A stretch of 64,000 nucleotides of DNA from Enterovibrio norvegicus DSM 15893 (GTDB lineage Bacteria > Pseudomonadota > Gammaproteobacteria > Enterobacterales > Vibrionaceae), in assembly GCF_900115495.1 (NCBI RefSeq), contig NZ_FOWR01000001.1:265964-329963 (forward strand), written 5' to 3'. The notes beneath the pieces were generated by a model. It saw only the letters and a program-made list of their open reading frames with translations. It was not told the DNA's origin and did not search any database. A program made the position numbers and the translations under genes. Shown piece by piece: positions 1 to 9,973 of this stretch (the stretch's first letter is position 1; every line of letters starts with the position of its first letter).

Positions 1-2
1 AA

Positions 3-884
<882 letters not shown>

Positions 885-936
885 CAAATCTTTTTGTCAG
901 TGTCTTTCCGCCATGATGTTCGGAAAACACAAAACA

Positions 937-970
937 AAAAACCGCTGAATGACTCAGCGGTTTTTTTTTT
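937..970 (+). terminator. Rho-independent terminator of katG
   Basis: An ACCGCTGA / TCAGCGGT stem with loop ATGAC is followed by ten or more T residues. It lies about 50 bases after the katG stop and before the convergent DinB-like gene. Confidence 0.9.
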
Positions 971-997
971 CAACACAATGTCTTCACTAACAGGACA

Positions 998-1540
998 TTA
1001 CACCGCACCGCCTTCAGGGACGATCATTGGAAGGTCCATACAGCCATAATCCAAGCCACGCTGGCTGAGTAAGCAGGTTAATTGTCCACGATGGTGCGTT
1101 TGATGGTTAAACACATGTTGGCAGCATTCCCCGACCAACTTAGTCATCTTCACGCCTTCGGTATTGATGTAATGAAAGGTCTGGGAAGTGACGTCATCCG
1201 TTAGGTTCTCTACCATCTCGAGAATAATGTTATCAACGCGTTGGCGAAGTGGGATGAGCGCATCGAGTTGGGTCGCGAACGTGTCGTGAATGCGTCTTGA
1301 AACGGGTAAGCCTTCGAGCGTTGATGCATTAAGTCCAGCAACACCGCTACCAGCAAGTCGCTGAAGCATGATCAAATCCCCAAATAAAATATGGTTCCAG
1401 TGATCAAGCAAGCTAGGGAAGAAAGAGTGCGTCTGTTCAGTAAGTTGTTCGTGTGTCAACGCGCTACACACTGTTAATAGTCGTTGGTTAATGCGTTGAT
1501 TATACCGCGCCATTATCCTGAAGTTTTGTTGCAATTCCAT
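998..1540 (-). CDS. DinB/YfiT-like four-helix protein
   Basis: This 180-residue protein resembles the DinB superfamily, bacillithiol- or thiol-transferase-like four-helix-bundle proteins that bind a divalent metal through three histidines. The expected pattern is visible: His47 in LLDHWNHIL, then His146 and His150 in the C-terminal HVFNHQTHHRGQ signature. The protein starts directly with the helical domain (MELQQNFRIMARYNQ) and has no signal peptide. It is a single gene with no obvious partner, convergent with katG. The biochemical substrate in this family is usually unknown; the name DinB does not imply DNA polymerase IV. Confidence 0.8.
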   Translation of the reverse strand: MELQQNFRIMARYNQRINQRLLTVCSALTHEQLTEQTHSFFPSLLDHWNHILFGDLIMLQRLAGSGVAGLNASTLEGLPVSRRIHDTFATQLDALIPLRQRVDNIILEMVENLTDDVTSQTFHYINTEGVKMTKLVGECCQHVFNHQTHHRGQLTCLLSQRGLDYGCMDLPMIVPEGGAV

Positions 1541-1655
1541 GTGTTACCGTCGTTGGTTTGGAGAAGTGCTATCGACGGTAATGATTTAATGTCAGCATTT
1601 CAAAGGGCAGTGCTGGTTTGTTAGCGAAGGTCGCAAAGTCGGATGCAATTGTCAG

Positions 1656-2105
1656 CTAGGCACTACAACGACTGACTCGTCGGGTCATCTCACGGCGGCG
1701 CATCGGCATGTTGTCAATCACTTTCACCAACTCTTCAATATCGACATTGTGATGCCAGCGAAATTTCTCAGTACCATCTTTGCCGATCAGCACGGCGATG
1801 TGTTCTTCATTGGCGACGCTGTACTTGTCGTACATTTCCAGAATTTCTTCGGGCGTGAAAATTCCACGCGAATCAGCGAGATCTTGAATATTCAGAATCA
1901 CTGGATGCAAATCACGATCATCCATTTGGCAGCCGTGGATCAACATTTGGCGTTCAAAAGCTTCCACTTTCTCGTCTTTACTCGGCGCGAAAAACAACAA
2001 AGTGCGGTGTGATTTGATGAGCCCATATTCGGGATACGCTGATGCGTTTGGAACGGCTCCAAACCCTGCAAACAGCACAAGACATATCGTGAGTAGTAAG
2101 TGCAT
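1656..2105 (-). CDS. Secreted DUF4174 protein
   Basis: The start at 2105 (MHLLLTICLVLF) is chosen over an upstream one because AGGAGG lies 7 bases before it. The product is about 149 residues with a signal peptide ending near ASA and a thioredoxin-like DUF4174 domain: RTLLFFAPSKDEKVEAFERQ, HPVILNIQD, HIAVLIGKDGTEKFRW. DUF4174 proteins are periplasmic and of unknown function; the thioredoxin fold is family knowledge, and no CxxC redox motif is seen. The C-terminus is strongly basic (MRRREMTRRVSR). It stands alone, divergent from the urea operon. Confidence 0.75.
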   Translation of the reverse strand: MHLLLTICLVLFAGFGAVPNASAYPEYGLIKSHRTLLFFAPSKDEKVEAFERQMLIHGCQMDDRDLHPVILNIQDLADSRGIFTPEEILEMYDKYSVANEEHIAVLIGKDGTEKFRWHHNVDIEELVKVIDNMPMRRREMTRRVSRCSA

Positions 2106-2422
2106 AGCATTGCCTCCTGTAACACTCACCATTACGAAAGCCTAGCCTGAGTGGATTCATTCCGCACGCCCTCCTTTGAGAAATGCCCTAGAGCTTGCTG
2201 TGTTTCTAGGATGTATTTTTGGTAACGCTAAATTGGTGCGATCTGTCCATGCAATGCACCATAGACATGCATCTGGCGATCTTGCTTCCATTTGGGCATG
2301 TAAGGTGTTTGTAGATTTAATGTAATTAAAACAGAAGGATGAAAATATATTCGAGGCATCGCACATTTTTGGCCGACCTTTTGCTGATAGCACTGTCAGT
2401 TAAATAAAAAGGAGCGTTAGCA
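2106..2422. other. Divergent intergenic region upstream of urtA
   Basis: This gene-free region lies between the DUF4174 gene and urtA. It must contain the promoter of the urea block. A 28-bp inverted repeat (listed separately) lies about 160 bases before urtA, and an AAGGAGC ribosome-binding site precedes the urtA ATG. I found no sigma-54 promoter with the canonical GG-N10-GC spacing. Confidence 0.6.
2234..2261. promoter_or_regulatory. Inverted repeat TGGTGC-N16-GCACCA, candidate operator
   Basis: Two perfect 6-bp arms are separated by exactly 16 bases, upstream of urtA. The arm and spacer geometry equals that described for NikR operators (6-N16-6), though the bases differ from the enteric NikR consensus. 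The arms face the opposite way to the NtrC pattern GCACC-N-GGTGC. Function is inferred only. Confidence 0.4.
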
Positions 2423-3712
2423 ATGAAAGGACAATCTCTTGCACGAAAATGGTTAGGTACGGCGGCGATGATGGGGCTGGCATTCCAAGCAGTCGCAGAT
2501 GAGGACACCATCAAAGTCGGTGTGCTGCATTCTCTGTCTGGCACCATGGCGATAAGCGAAACCACGTTGAAAGACACCGTGCTTATGATGGTTGAAGAGC
2601 AAAACAAACAAGGCGGTCTATTGGGCAAAAAGCTCGAAGCTGTTGTTGTTGATCCTGCATCAAACTGGCCGCTATTTGCTGAAAAAGCGCGGGAACTGGT
2701 CGAAAAAGAAAAAGTCGATGTGGTGTTTGGTTGCTGGACGTCTGTGTCTCGCAAATCCGTTCTCCCTGTGTTTGAAGAATTGAATAGCTTACTGTTTTAC
2801 CCTGTTCAATATGAGGGCGAAGAATCGTCTAAAAACGTCTTCTACACTGGCGCTGCACCAAATCAGCAAGCGATTCCTGCCGTCGATTATTTGAAAGATG
2901 AGCTTGGTATTGAGCGTTGGGTATTGGCAGGTACAGATTACGTTTACCCACGTACCACAAACAAAATCCTCGAAGCGTATCTGATCGATCAAGGTGTCGC
3001 GAAAGAAGACATCATGATCAATTACACCCCGTTTGGGCATTCTGATTGGCAGTCCATTGTGGCGGATATCAAGCAGTTTGGTGCGAAAGGGAAGAAAACA
3101 GCGGTTGTCTCTACCATTAATGGTGATGCCAATGTGCCGTTCTACAAAGAGCTTGCCGCGCAAGGCATAGAAGCAGAAGACATTCCGGTTGTTGCCTTCT
3201 CCGTGGGTGAAGAAGAACTTTCAGGCATGGATACGTCATCCCTTGTGGGTCACTTGGCGGCATGGAACTACTTCATGAGCGTGGAAACTGACGAGAACGA
3301 TGCGTTTGTCGAGAAGTGGCATGCGTATATCAAAGATGATGAGCGCGTCACCAATGACCCAATGGAAGCCACGTACTTGGGCTTCAACATGTGGGCAAAA
3401 GCGGTAGAGAAAGCCGGTACGACGAAATCGGATGTCGTACAAGAAGCGATCATTGGCGTTACCGTACCCAACCTCACTGGCGGCTACGCGACCATGATGC
3501 CTAACCACCACATTACGAAGCCTGTATTGATTGGCGAGATCCAAGATGATGGTCAATTCGTCACGGTATTTGAAACACCTGATGTGGTAGCAGGGGATGC
3601 TTGGTCTGATTTCTTACCTGGTTCGAAAGACCTCTTTGCAAGCTGGTTGAAGCCAATGTCTTGCGGCAGCTTCAATGTAACAACCGGCCAATGTTCTGGT
3701 GTGAGCGAATAA
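2423..3712 (+). CDS. urtA: Urea ABC transporter, substrate-binding protein UrtA
   Basis: The 429-residue protein has a signal peptide (residues 1-25, cleaved after AVA) and a type I periplasmic binding fold. It carries UrtA hallmarks: IKVGVLHSLSGTMAISE at the mature N-terminus, DPASNWPLFAEKARELV, FGCWTSVSRKSVLPVFE and LLFYPVQYEGEESS. It binds urea (or short amides) in the periplasm and delivers it to UrtBC. It is the first gene of a plus-strand cluster urtABCDE-ureDABCEFG, which supports urea as substrate. A stable hairpin directly after the stop probably raises urtA transcript abundance relative to the membrane genes. The final region contains two cysteines (SCGSFNVTTGQCSG). Confidence 0.95.
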   Translation: MKGQSLARKWLGTAAMMGLAFQAVADEDTIKVGVLHSLSGTMAISETTLKDTVLMMVEEQNKQGGLLGKKLEAVVVDPASNWPLFAEKARELVEKEKVDVVFGCWTSVSRKSVLPVFEELNSLLFYPVQYEGEESSKNVFYTGAAPNQQAIPAVDYLKDELGIERWVLAGTDYVYPRTTNKILEAYLIDQGVAKEDIMINYTPFGHSDWQSIVADIKQFGAKGKKTAVVSTINGDANVPFYKELAAQGIEAEDIPVVAFSVGEEELSGMDTSSLVGHLAAWNYFMSVETDENDAFVEKWHAYIKDDERVTNDPMEATYLGFNMWAKAVEKAGTTKSDVVQEAIIGVTVPNLTGGYATMMPNHHITKPVLIGEIQDDGQFVTVFETPDVVAGDAWSDFLPGSKDLFASWLKPMSCGSFNVTTGQCSGVSE

Positions 3713-3731
3713 TTTTTCATTCCAACTGATG

Positions 3732-3766
3732 GCAACAAGTGCGCGTGACCCGCGCGCACTTGTTGC
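3732..3766 (+). other. Stable intercistronic hairpin between urtA and urtB
   Basis: GCAACAAGTGCGCG (3732-3745) can pair fully with CGCGCACTTGTTGC (3753-3766), a 14-bp stem. No T tract follows, so it looks like an mRNA-stabilising or processing hairpin rather than an intrinsic terminator. Such elements are common after genes for abundant periplasmic binding proteins. Confidence 0.75.
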
Positions 3767-3854
3767 TAAACCCTGTTGTGTTTTCCCTGCTGTGCGGATC
3801 GTCTCTGCATCTATTTGTAGCCGTAACAGCAGGACTTTTTCAAAGGAATGAAAG

Positions 3855-5525
3855 ATGAAGTTTTCCGCTTCAACAAAACCGCTACCTCGTATCACGGCAT
3901 TCTGCTTTTTGTGTCTGATAACGGCACTGTTGTCTGTAAAAAGCGTATCTGCAAATACAGATCTTCCCAATTCTTCAACCGTGACACTTGAGGCCATCTC
4001 GCCACTGCTTACCAGCAAGAAATTTTCGGACAAGCAAGTTGCCGTCGAACAGATTGCCAGCAGTGAACTTACGCAAAAACAACAGTTGTTAGAAGGGCTG
4101 TTAAACAAGCAAATCGTTTATAAAAAAAGCGACAAATCGCTGTGGTTTCTCGCACAAACTCCCTTGAAAAAAGGCAGCAAACTCGCCGCATTGTCAGATG
4201 GTCGCGAACAAGACGTTACGAAGAAAAGAGACTATCGCGCCGTGTCGCTCAATAACAAAATACGCTCTGAAATACGCACGCAATTAGCGACCTTGTCATT
4301 GTTGGGCGATGACCTCGATGCCAAGCGCGACGGTGCTAAGCGCCTGCTCGGGGGGATTGATTCCGTATTGGCAGAACGCCTTCCTACCATCATTGAAAAC
4401 GAAAGTGACGCTGTCACTAAAAACACCTTGATAGTGGCGTTAGCCATTTCAACACTGACAAACAACTCATCAAAAACGAGCGACAAAATACAGGCAGTAA
4501 AAACGTTAGAAGACTCCGGCCTACCAGACGCCTATGAAGCCTTGCAAAGCGTCAATAACCTTAGCGCACAAGACAGTGAATTGAGTAAAGCGATCACGCG
4601 TGCTCTCGCCAGTTTTGAAGAAAAACAGCGCGTCGTGAACGTCGCGCAAACCCTGTATTTTGGATTGAGCTTAGGGTCAGTATTGGTGCTCGCGGGCATT
4701 GGTCTTGCGATTACCTTCGGTGTGATGGGCGTGATCAACATGGCACACGGTGAGCTGATCATGATTGGTGCCTACACCACGTATGTGTTGCAACAACTCA
4801 TGCCTGCCTACACAGGTATGTCGCTACTTTTATCTATCCCTTGTGCGTTTGTGGTGTCAGGGTTGGTCGGGATTTTGATTGAACGTACCGTGATACGTCA
4901 TTTGTATGGCAGACCACTTGAAACCTTGCTTGCGACATTCGGCATCAGTTTGATTCTACAGCAAGCCGTTCGCTCGATTTTCTCTCCGCTTAACCGTTCT
5001 GTCAGCACGCCTGAATTCATGTCTGGCATGATTGACGTGACACCGATGCTGCAACTTACCGCAAGTCGCGCGTACATCATCATCTTCTGCTTAATGGTTT
5101 TCTTCGCGCTCTTGTTTGTTCTGCGCAAGACCCCGCTGGGTTTGCAGGTGCGCGCCGTTTCTCAAAACCGTCCTATGGCACGCGCAATGGGTGTGCGCTC
5201 TGAGTGGGTTGATATGGCGACCTTTGGCCTAGGTGCTGGGGTTGCAGGCATTGCTGGCGTCGCGCTTTCACAGCTCACCAATGTGGGCCCTAACATGGGT
5301 CAAGCCTACATCATTGATTCTTTCATGGTGGTGGTGTTTGGCGGTGTGGGCAATTTGTGGGGAACGTTGGCGGCAGGACTTAGCCTTGGCGTGTTCAACA
5401 AAATTCTTGAGCCTTGGGCGGGGGCGGTTTTGTCCAAAATTCTTGTGCTCGTCTTCATCATTCTGTTTATTCAAAAACGCCCGAGAGGACTCTTTCCTCA
5501 ACGTGGCCGCATGGCGGAGGGCTAA
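3855..5525 (+). CDS. urtB: Urea ABC transporter, permease UrtB
   Basis: This 556-residue protein has two parts. Residues 1-34 form a signal-like hydrophobic segment, followed by about 230 polar residues with helical repeats typical of proteobacterial UrtB. From about residue 265 comes a LivH-type permease with several membrane helices and motifs such as ITFGVMGVINMAHGELIMIGAYTTYV and FMVVVFGGVGNLWGTLAAG. It forms the inner-membrane channel together with UrtC. An AAAGGAATG ribosome-binding region precedes the ATG. The next gene starts two bases after the stop, so translation is tightly coupled. Confidence 0.95.
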   Translation: MKFSASTKPLPRITAFCFLCLITALLSVKSVSANTDLPNSSTVTLEAISPLLTSKKFSDKQVAVEQIASSELTQKQQLLEGLLNKQIVYKKSDKSLWFLAQTPLKKGSKLAALSDGREQDVTKKRDYRAVSLNNKIRSEIRTQLATLSLLGDDLDAKRDGAKRLLGGIDSVLAERLPTIIENESDAVTKNTLIVALAISTLTNNSSKTSDKIQAVKTLEDSGLPDAYEALQSVNNLSAQDSELSKAITRALASFEEKQRVVNVAQTLYFGLSLGSVLVLAGIGLAITFGVMGVINMAHGELIMIGAYTTYVLQQLMPAYTGMSLLLSIPCAFVVSGLVGILIERTVIRHLYGRPLETLLATFGISLILQQAVRSIFSPLNRSVSTPEFMSGMIDVTPMLQLTASRAYIIIFCLMVFFALLFVLRKTPLGLQVRAVSQNRPMARAMGVRSEWVDMATFGLGAGVAGIAGVALSQLTNVGPNMGQAYIIDSFMVVVFGGVGNLWGTLAAGLSLGVFNKILEPWAGAVLSKILVLVFIILFIQKRPRGLFPQRGRMAEG

Positions 5526-5527
5526 TC

Positions 5528-6607
5528 ATGGACCGTCGATTATTTGATAAGCCAAGTACCACACTGATTGCCTTATTGGGATTAAGCATTGTGTTAGTGC
5601 CGGTGTTGAATCTATGGGTACCTGCAGGGAACGTATTCCACCTAGAAACCTACACCGTCTCCTTGCTGGGTAAATACCTTTGCTACGCCATTCTCGCGCT
5701 TTCCGTCGATTTGGTATGGGGCTATCTCGGTATTCTGAGTCTTGGGCATGGCGCTTTCTTTGCGCTTGGGGGTTACGCCATGGGCATGTATTTAATGCGC
5801 CAAGTGGGTGATCGCGGTGTGTATGGCGACCCGCTTCTGCCGGATTTCATGGTGTTCCTTAACTGGACCGAATTACCGTGGTTTTGGCATGGCTTTGACC
5901 AGTTTTGGTTTGCCTGCGTGATGGCGGTTGCTGTGCCGGGTGCACTTGCGTTTGTGTTCGGTTGGCTCGCGTTTCGTTCGCGGGTATCGGGTGTGTACTT
6001 GTCCATCATGACTCAAGCGATGACGTTCGCCTTAATGCTGGCGTTTTTCCGCAATGAAATGGGGTTTGGTGGCAACAACGGCCTGACCGATTTTAAAGAT
6101 CTCCTTGGCTTTAGTTTGCAAAGCGATACCACCCGAGTCGGTTTATTTATGGCAACAGCCCTCGGCTTGATCCTTACGTACCTGCTGTGCCGTGGGATTG
6201 TCAGCAGCCGATTGGGGGCGTTAGCCATTGCCGTTAGAGATGCTGAATCTCGCGCACGTTTCGTTGGATTTGCTGTAGAGAACAGCAAGCTTTGGTTATT
6301 TGTTGTTTCAGCCGCGATTGCAGGGATTGCAGGTGCGCTTTATGTACCTCAAGTCGGGATCATTAACCCCGGCGAATTTGCACCGATCTTGTCGATTGAA
6401 ATCGTGGTTTGGGTCGCCCTTGGCGGACGCGCAACGCTTTACGGTGCCGTGATTGGTGCTGTGATTGTGAACTACGCAAAAAGCTGGTTCACCGTTGAAT
6501 TCCCAGAGATTTGGTTATTTGCATTGGGGGCGCTCTTCGTTGCGGCCACCTTGTATTTGCCAAAAGGGGTAACAGGGCTTTGGACGAAGCAGGAGACGAG
6601 CCAATGA
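5528..6607 (+). CDS. urtC: Urea ABC transporter, permease UrtC
   Basis: The start MDRRLFDKPSTT at 5528 gives 359 residues, the usual size of UrtC; the longer open frame upstream overlaps urtB and is rejected. It is a LivM-type permease with about eight membrane helices, with LCYAILALSVDLVWGYLGILSLGHGAFFALGGYAMGMYL near residue 60 and VVWVALGGRATLYGAVIGA toward the end. It pairs with UrtB in the membrane. Its stop overlaps the urtD start in an ATGA arrangement. Confidence 0.95.
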   Translation: MDRRLFDKPSTTLIALLGLSIVLVPVLNLWVPAGNVFHLETYTVSLLGKYLCYAILALSVDLVWGYLGILSLGHGAFFALGGYAMGMYLMRQVGDRGVYGDPLLPDFMVFLNWTELPWFWHGFDQFWFACVMAVAVPGALAFVFGWLAFRSRVSGVYLSIMTQAMTFALMLAFFRNEMGFGGNNGLTDFKDLLGFSLQSDTTRVGLFMATALGLILTYLLCRGIVSSRLGALAIAVRDAESRARFVGFAVENSKLWLFVVSAAIAGIAGALYVPQVGIINPGEFAPILSIEIVVWVALGGRATLYGAVIGAVIVNYAKSWFTVEFPEIWLFALGALFVAATLYLPKGVTGLWTKQETSQ

Positions 6608-7500
6608 TGGCAAGAACACTATTGCAACAAGGCTTTGACCATCAACGCGAAAATGTATTGGATTCGGACGAAGGTGGTTCGGGTTTTCTGAAAGATTTTA
6701 CGCGCAGAGATCAGGTCTTTAGCTTCCTCAAACCGCCTTACAACCCCAAGGTCGACATCAAAAATGACATGTTGCTCTACGTCGAAGGTGTCTCGAAATC
6801 GTTTGACGGCTTCAAAGCCATTAACGATTTAAACCTCTATATCAAGAAGGGCGAGCTTCGCTGCATCATCGGTCCAAATGGCGCGGGTAAAACCACCATG
6901 ATGGACATTATCACGGGGAAAACGCGTCCAGACGCAGGGGAAGTGTGGCTGGGGCAGAGACTCGATTTGCTCAAGATGGATGAAGCTGACATTGCCAATG
7001 CGGGCGTTGGGCGGAAATTCCAAAAACCCACCGTGTTTGAAGCGCTGACTGTGTGGGAAAACCTTGAACTTGCCATGGCGGGTAATAAGGGCACGTGGCA
7101 GATGTTTCGAGCGGTGTTAACCGGTGAGCAAAAATGCGACATCGAACAAGTGTTAGAGCTAATAGGCTTAAAAACGCTGTCGAAAATGATCGCTGGAAAG
7201 CTCTCACATGGACAAAAGCAATGGCTGGAAATTGGCATGTTACTGATGCAAAAACCCACCTTGTTGCTGGTGGATGAGCCTGTTGCGGGCATGACGCACC
7301 AAGAGATGGACCGTACCGCGGAATTGCTGCTTTCTCTTGCCGGTTCGCATTCGGTGATGGTGGTGGAACACGACATGGACTTCGTGAGAAGCATTGCGTC
7401 AACGGTGACGGTTTTGCACCAAGGGCATGTGCTTGCGGAAGGAACAATGCAAGCCATTCAAGACGATGCGCGTGTACGAGAAGTGTACCTCGGCCAATAG
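6604..7500 (+). CDS. urtD: Urea ABC transporter, ATPase UrtD
   Basis: The start at 6604 overlaps the urtC stop by four bases and gives 298 residues. An N-terminal extension of about 55 residues precedes an LivG-type ATPase domain with Walker A GPNGAGKTT, a signature-like LSHGQKQWLEIGMLL, Walker B LLLVDEPVAGM and the switch histidine in MVVEHDMDFV. It drives urea import together with UrtE. The longer reading frame starting inside urtC is not used because the coupled start is typical for this operon. Confidence 0.94.
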   Translation: MMARTLLQQGFDHQRENVLDSDEGGSGFLKDFTRRDQVFSFLKPPYNPKVDIKNDMLLYVEGVSKSFDGFKAINDLNLYIKKGELRCIIGPNGAGKTTMMDIITGKTRPDAGEVWLGQRLDLLKMDEADIANAGVGRKFQKPTVFEALTVWENLELAMAGNKGTWQMFRAVLTGEQKCDIEQVLELIGLKTLSKMIAGKLSHGQKQWLEIGMLLMQKPTLLLVDEPVAGMTHQEMDRTAELLLSLAGSHSVMVVEHDMDFVRSIASTVTVLHQGHVLAEGTMQAIQDDARVREVYLGQ

Positions 7501-7534
7501 TCCATTGATGGACGAACGATCAGAAGGAAACGAC

Positions 7535-8230
7535 ATGCTGGAAGTGATTGGCGTGAATCAACGTTACTGCGACAGCCAAACATTGTGGGATTTATCGCTC
7601 ACGGCGCCGAAGGGAAAATGCACGGTGGTGATGGGGCGAAACGGCGTCGGCAAAACCACCTTGATGGAAAGCATCATGGGGCTGCTTGCGATTGACGATG
7701 GGCAAATTGTGGTTGATGGCAAAGACATTGCGAAGAGCCGTGCAGAGATGCGGCCGAGAGACGGTGTTGGGTATGTGCCACAGGGGCGTCAGATCTTTCC
7801 CATGTTAACCGTGGAAGAAAACCTGCGCATTGGACTGCCTATTCGCCCGAAGCATGACAGGAAGATCCCTGCGTATATCTATGAACTCTTTCCGGTGCTT
7901 GCAGACATGAAGCGTCGATTTGGGGGCGATTTGTCAGGCGGCCAGCAGCAGCAACTTGCGATTGCGCGCGCCTTGGTCATTGATCCGAGTTTGTTGCTTT
8001 TGGATGAACCGACAGAAGGGATCCAGCCCAACATCGTGCAGGAGATTGGCGACATCATTACACGCCTGAATCGCGAGATGGGACTGACGGTATTGCTGGT
8101 GGAGCAGAAACTGCCTTTCGCCCGCAAGGTGGGCGATCATTTTTGTTTGGTTGACCGCGGTAAGAATGTCGCAAGTGGCGAAATGGATGCGCTATCAGAC
8201 GAACTTATTCGCCGCTATTTGACGGTATAG
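7535..8230 (+). CDS. urtE: Urea ABC transporter, ATPase UrtE
   Basis: The start at 7535 (MLEVIGVNQRYC) has AGAAGGA six bases upstream and gives 231 residues, the standard length. It is an LivF-type ATPase with Walker A GRNGVGKTT, Q-loop region GYVPQGRQIFPMLTVEENL, signature LSGGQQQQLAIARAL, Walker B LLLLDEPTEGI and switch region LLVEQKLPFA. It is the last transporter gene; ureD begins about 40 bases later, so transporter and enzyme genes are probably cotranscribed. Confidence 0.94.
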   Translation: MLEVIGVNQRYCDSQTLWDLSLTAPKGKCTVVMGRNGVGKTTLMESIMGLLAIDDGQIVVDGKDIAKSRAEMRPRDGVGYVPQGRQIFPMLTVEENLRIGLPIRPKHDRKIPAYIYELFPVLADMKRRFGGDLSGGQQQQLAIARALVIDPSLLLLDEPTEGIQPNIVQEIGDIITRLNREMGLTVLLVEQKLPFARKVGDHFCLVDRGKNVASGEMDALSDELIRRYLTV

Positions 8231-8271
8231 CGTGTGGCGATAACGAATAAAAAACAGGTGATGGACGTTTC

Positions 8272-9216
8272 ATGACACAAGTTACCCAGTGCGAAGACAT
8301 CAAAAACGATGAAGCCACTGAGCAAGCATTTGCTGCAACGTCCTTGCCGGTAAGAGGATGGGAAGCAGAGTTAGTGCTTGGCTACGAGGTGAGCCGAGAC
8401 AAAACCGTACTCCGACATAGCTCGCACCGAGGGCCATTGGCGATTCAACGTGCTTTGTACCCAGAGGGCGGCGTTTGCCATAGCCACGTATTGCACCCGC
8501 CAGGGGGCGTTGTTGGTGGTGATTCTCTTGATGTAAAAGTCACTGCATCAGACGAAGCGCAAGTGCTGCTTACGACACCGGGCGCGACACGTTTCTACCG
8601 CTCTGATGGTCGCATCGCGACATTAGAGCAACATTTTAACGTTGGCGAGAGTGCGCGGTTGGAGTGGGTTCCGCTGGAAAATATCGCTTTTCCTGGCGCG
8701 ATATTGGCCACGCAAACTGATTTTCGGCTCTCATCGAGCTGCCAGTTTATTGGTTGGGATATTTGGACCTTAGGGCAACCAGCAACACAGACGCCTTTTG
8801 GTCATGGCGATCTCAATGGTCTAACACGCGTGTTTGTTGATGATGCGTTACTGCTTTGCGAGCGCCTTCGTGTGAACGCGGAGAGCCAACGTTTTCCGGC
8901 GTCTTCACTGAGGCACCTTCCCGTTTGCGGCACCTTGATCATGTATGACGGAAAAGCAGAACAGGGTTATTCAGATAGCCAAGGCCACACACTGTGCGAG
9001 CGATTAGTTGCGTGGTGGGAGGAGCAGCGCGCGGATTTCCAATTGCGCGATCCTGCACTCACGGTTGGCTTCACGGTGTGCGATGGTTTGCTGATTGTAC
9101 GAGCGCTAGGTGAACAAACGGAAGCGCTGTTTGCGGTGTTCACACACCTATGGCAATGCGTGCGACATGAGTGGACAGGTGTGATACCCGACATTCCCCG
9201 TATTTGGCGGACGTAA
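8272..9216 (+). CDS. ureD: Urease accessory protein UreD
   Basis: The 314-residue protein matches UreD/UreH, the scaffold that binds apo-urease and, with UreF and UreG, guides nickel into the active site. Visible family features include LQ-type core strands around HRGPLAIQRALYPEGGVCHSHVLHPPGGVVGGDSL, then LTTPGATRFYRSDG and LEWVPLENIAFPGA. AGGTGA lies upstream of the ATG. Its place before ureA is the usual gene order ureDABC. Confidence 0.93.
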   Translation: MTQVTQCEDIKNDEATEQAFAATSLPVRGWEAELVLGYEVSRDKTVLRHSSHRGPLAIQRALYPEGGVCHSHVLHPPGGVVGGDSLDVKVTASDEAQVLLTTPGATRFYRSDGRIATLEQHFNVGESARLEWVPLENIAFPGAILATQTDFRLSSSCQFIGWDIWTLGQPATQTPFGHGDLNGLTRVFVDDALLLCERLRVNAESQRFPASSLRHLPVCGTLIMYDGKAEQGYSDSQGHTLCERLVAWWEEQRADFQLRDPALTVGFTVCDGLLIVRALGEQTEALFAVFTHLWQCVRHEWTGVIPDIPRIWRT

Positions 9217-9279
9217 CGTTAGACCAGTGACGCGCAGCGCAAAGGCTGAAAATATGATGAATACAATGAGGAGAGCACG

Positions 9280-9582
9280 ATGGAGCTAACCCCACGAGAA
9301 AAAGACAAACTCATGCTCTTTACAGCGGCATTGCTGGCGGAGCGGCGAAAAGATCGAGGGTTGAAGCTCAATTACCCTGAAGCCGTCGCCCTGATCAGCG
9401 CCGCCATTATGGAGGGCGCGAGAGACGGTCGCACCGTTGCAGAATTGATGGATTTTGGACGCACAATTCTCACGGTTGATGATGTGATGGACGGCGTGCC
9501 GAGCATGATCCACGACGTGCAAGTTGAAGTGACTTTTCCTGATGGCACCAAATTGGTGACCGTTCACGATCCCATAGTGTGA
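9280..9582 (+). CDS. ureA: Urease gamma subunit UreA
   Basis: At 100 residues this is exactly the size of bacterial UreA. It begins [23 protein letters not shown], includes [21 protein letters not shown] and ends with [17 protein letters not shown], all typical of the family. It forms the trimeric (UreABC)3 urease with UreB and UreC in the cytoplasm. A GAGGAGAG ribosome-binding site precedes the ATG, and ureB starts nine bases after the stop. Confidence 0.97.
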   Translation: MELTPREKDKLMLFTAALLAERRKDRGLKLNYPEAVALISAAIMEGARDGRTVAELMDFGRTILTVDDVMDGVPSMIHDVQVEVTFPDGTKLVTVHDPIV

Positions 9583-9591
9583 GGCGCTGAT

Positions 9592-9972
9592 ATGTCCCAA
9601 AGTTCTCAAACCGCAGTTCATGGCTTTGTGCCAGGAGAATTGCGTGTCAAAGACGGTGAAATAGAGCTCAACGAAGGACGAGCGACCATCATGGTGCATG
9701 CGGCAAACACGGGCGATCGTCCGATTCAAGTGGGTTCGCATTATCACTTCTATGAAGTGAACGATGCACTGACGTTTGACCGGGAGGCCACCAAAGGTTT
9801 TCGTTTAAACATTGCATCAGGTACCGCGGTGCGTTTCGAGCCTGGCCAAAGCCGAACTGTTGAGCTTGTCGCTTACGCTGGTACACGCACAGTGTTTGGC
9901 TTTCAAGGGCGATGCATGGGCGCGATTGATACCGCGATGAATGCTAACACCCCCGACGATAAGGACGATTGA
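9592..9972 (+). CDS. ureB: Urease beta subunit UreB
   Basis: The 126-residue protein is a little longer than the usual 101-110 residues; the extra residues are at both ends, including the tail ANTPDDKDD. The core shows the UreB signatures [36 protein letters not shown] and [20 protein letters not shown]. It is a structural subunit of urease. Only one base separates its stop from the ureC start. Confidence 0.97.
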   Translation: MSQSSQTAVHGFVPGELRVKDGEIELNEGRATIMVHAANTGDRPIQVGSHYHFYEVNDALTFDREATKGFRLNIASGTAVRFEPGQSRTVELVAYAGTRTVFGFQGRCMGAIDTAMNANTPDDKDD

Positions 9973-9973
9973 T

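Noticed and set aside
2234..2261. NtrC site for the urea operon
   Set aside because: The arms face the wrong way for NtrC (GGTGC before GCACC), and no sigma-54 promoter with correct spacing was found downstream.
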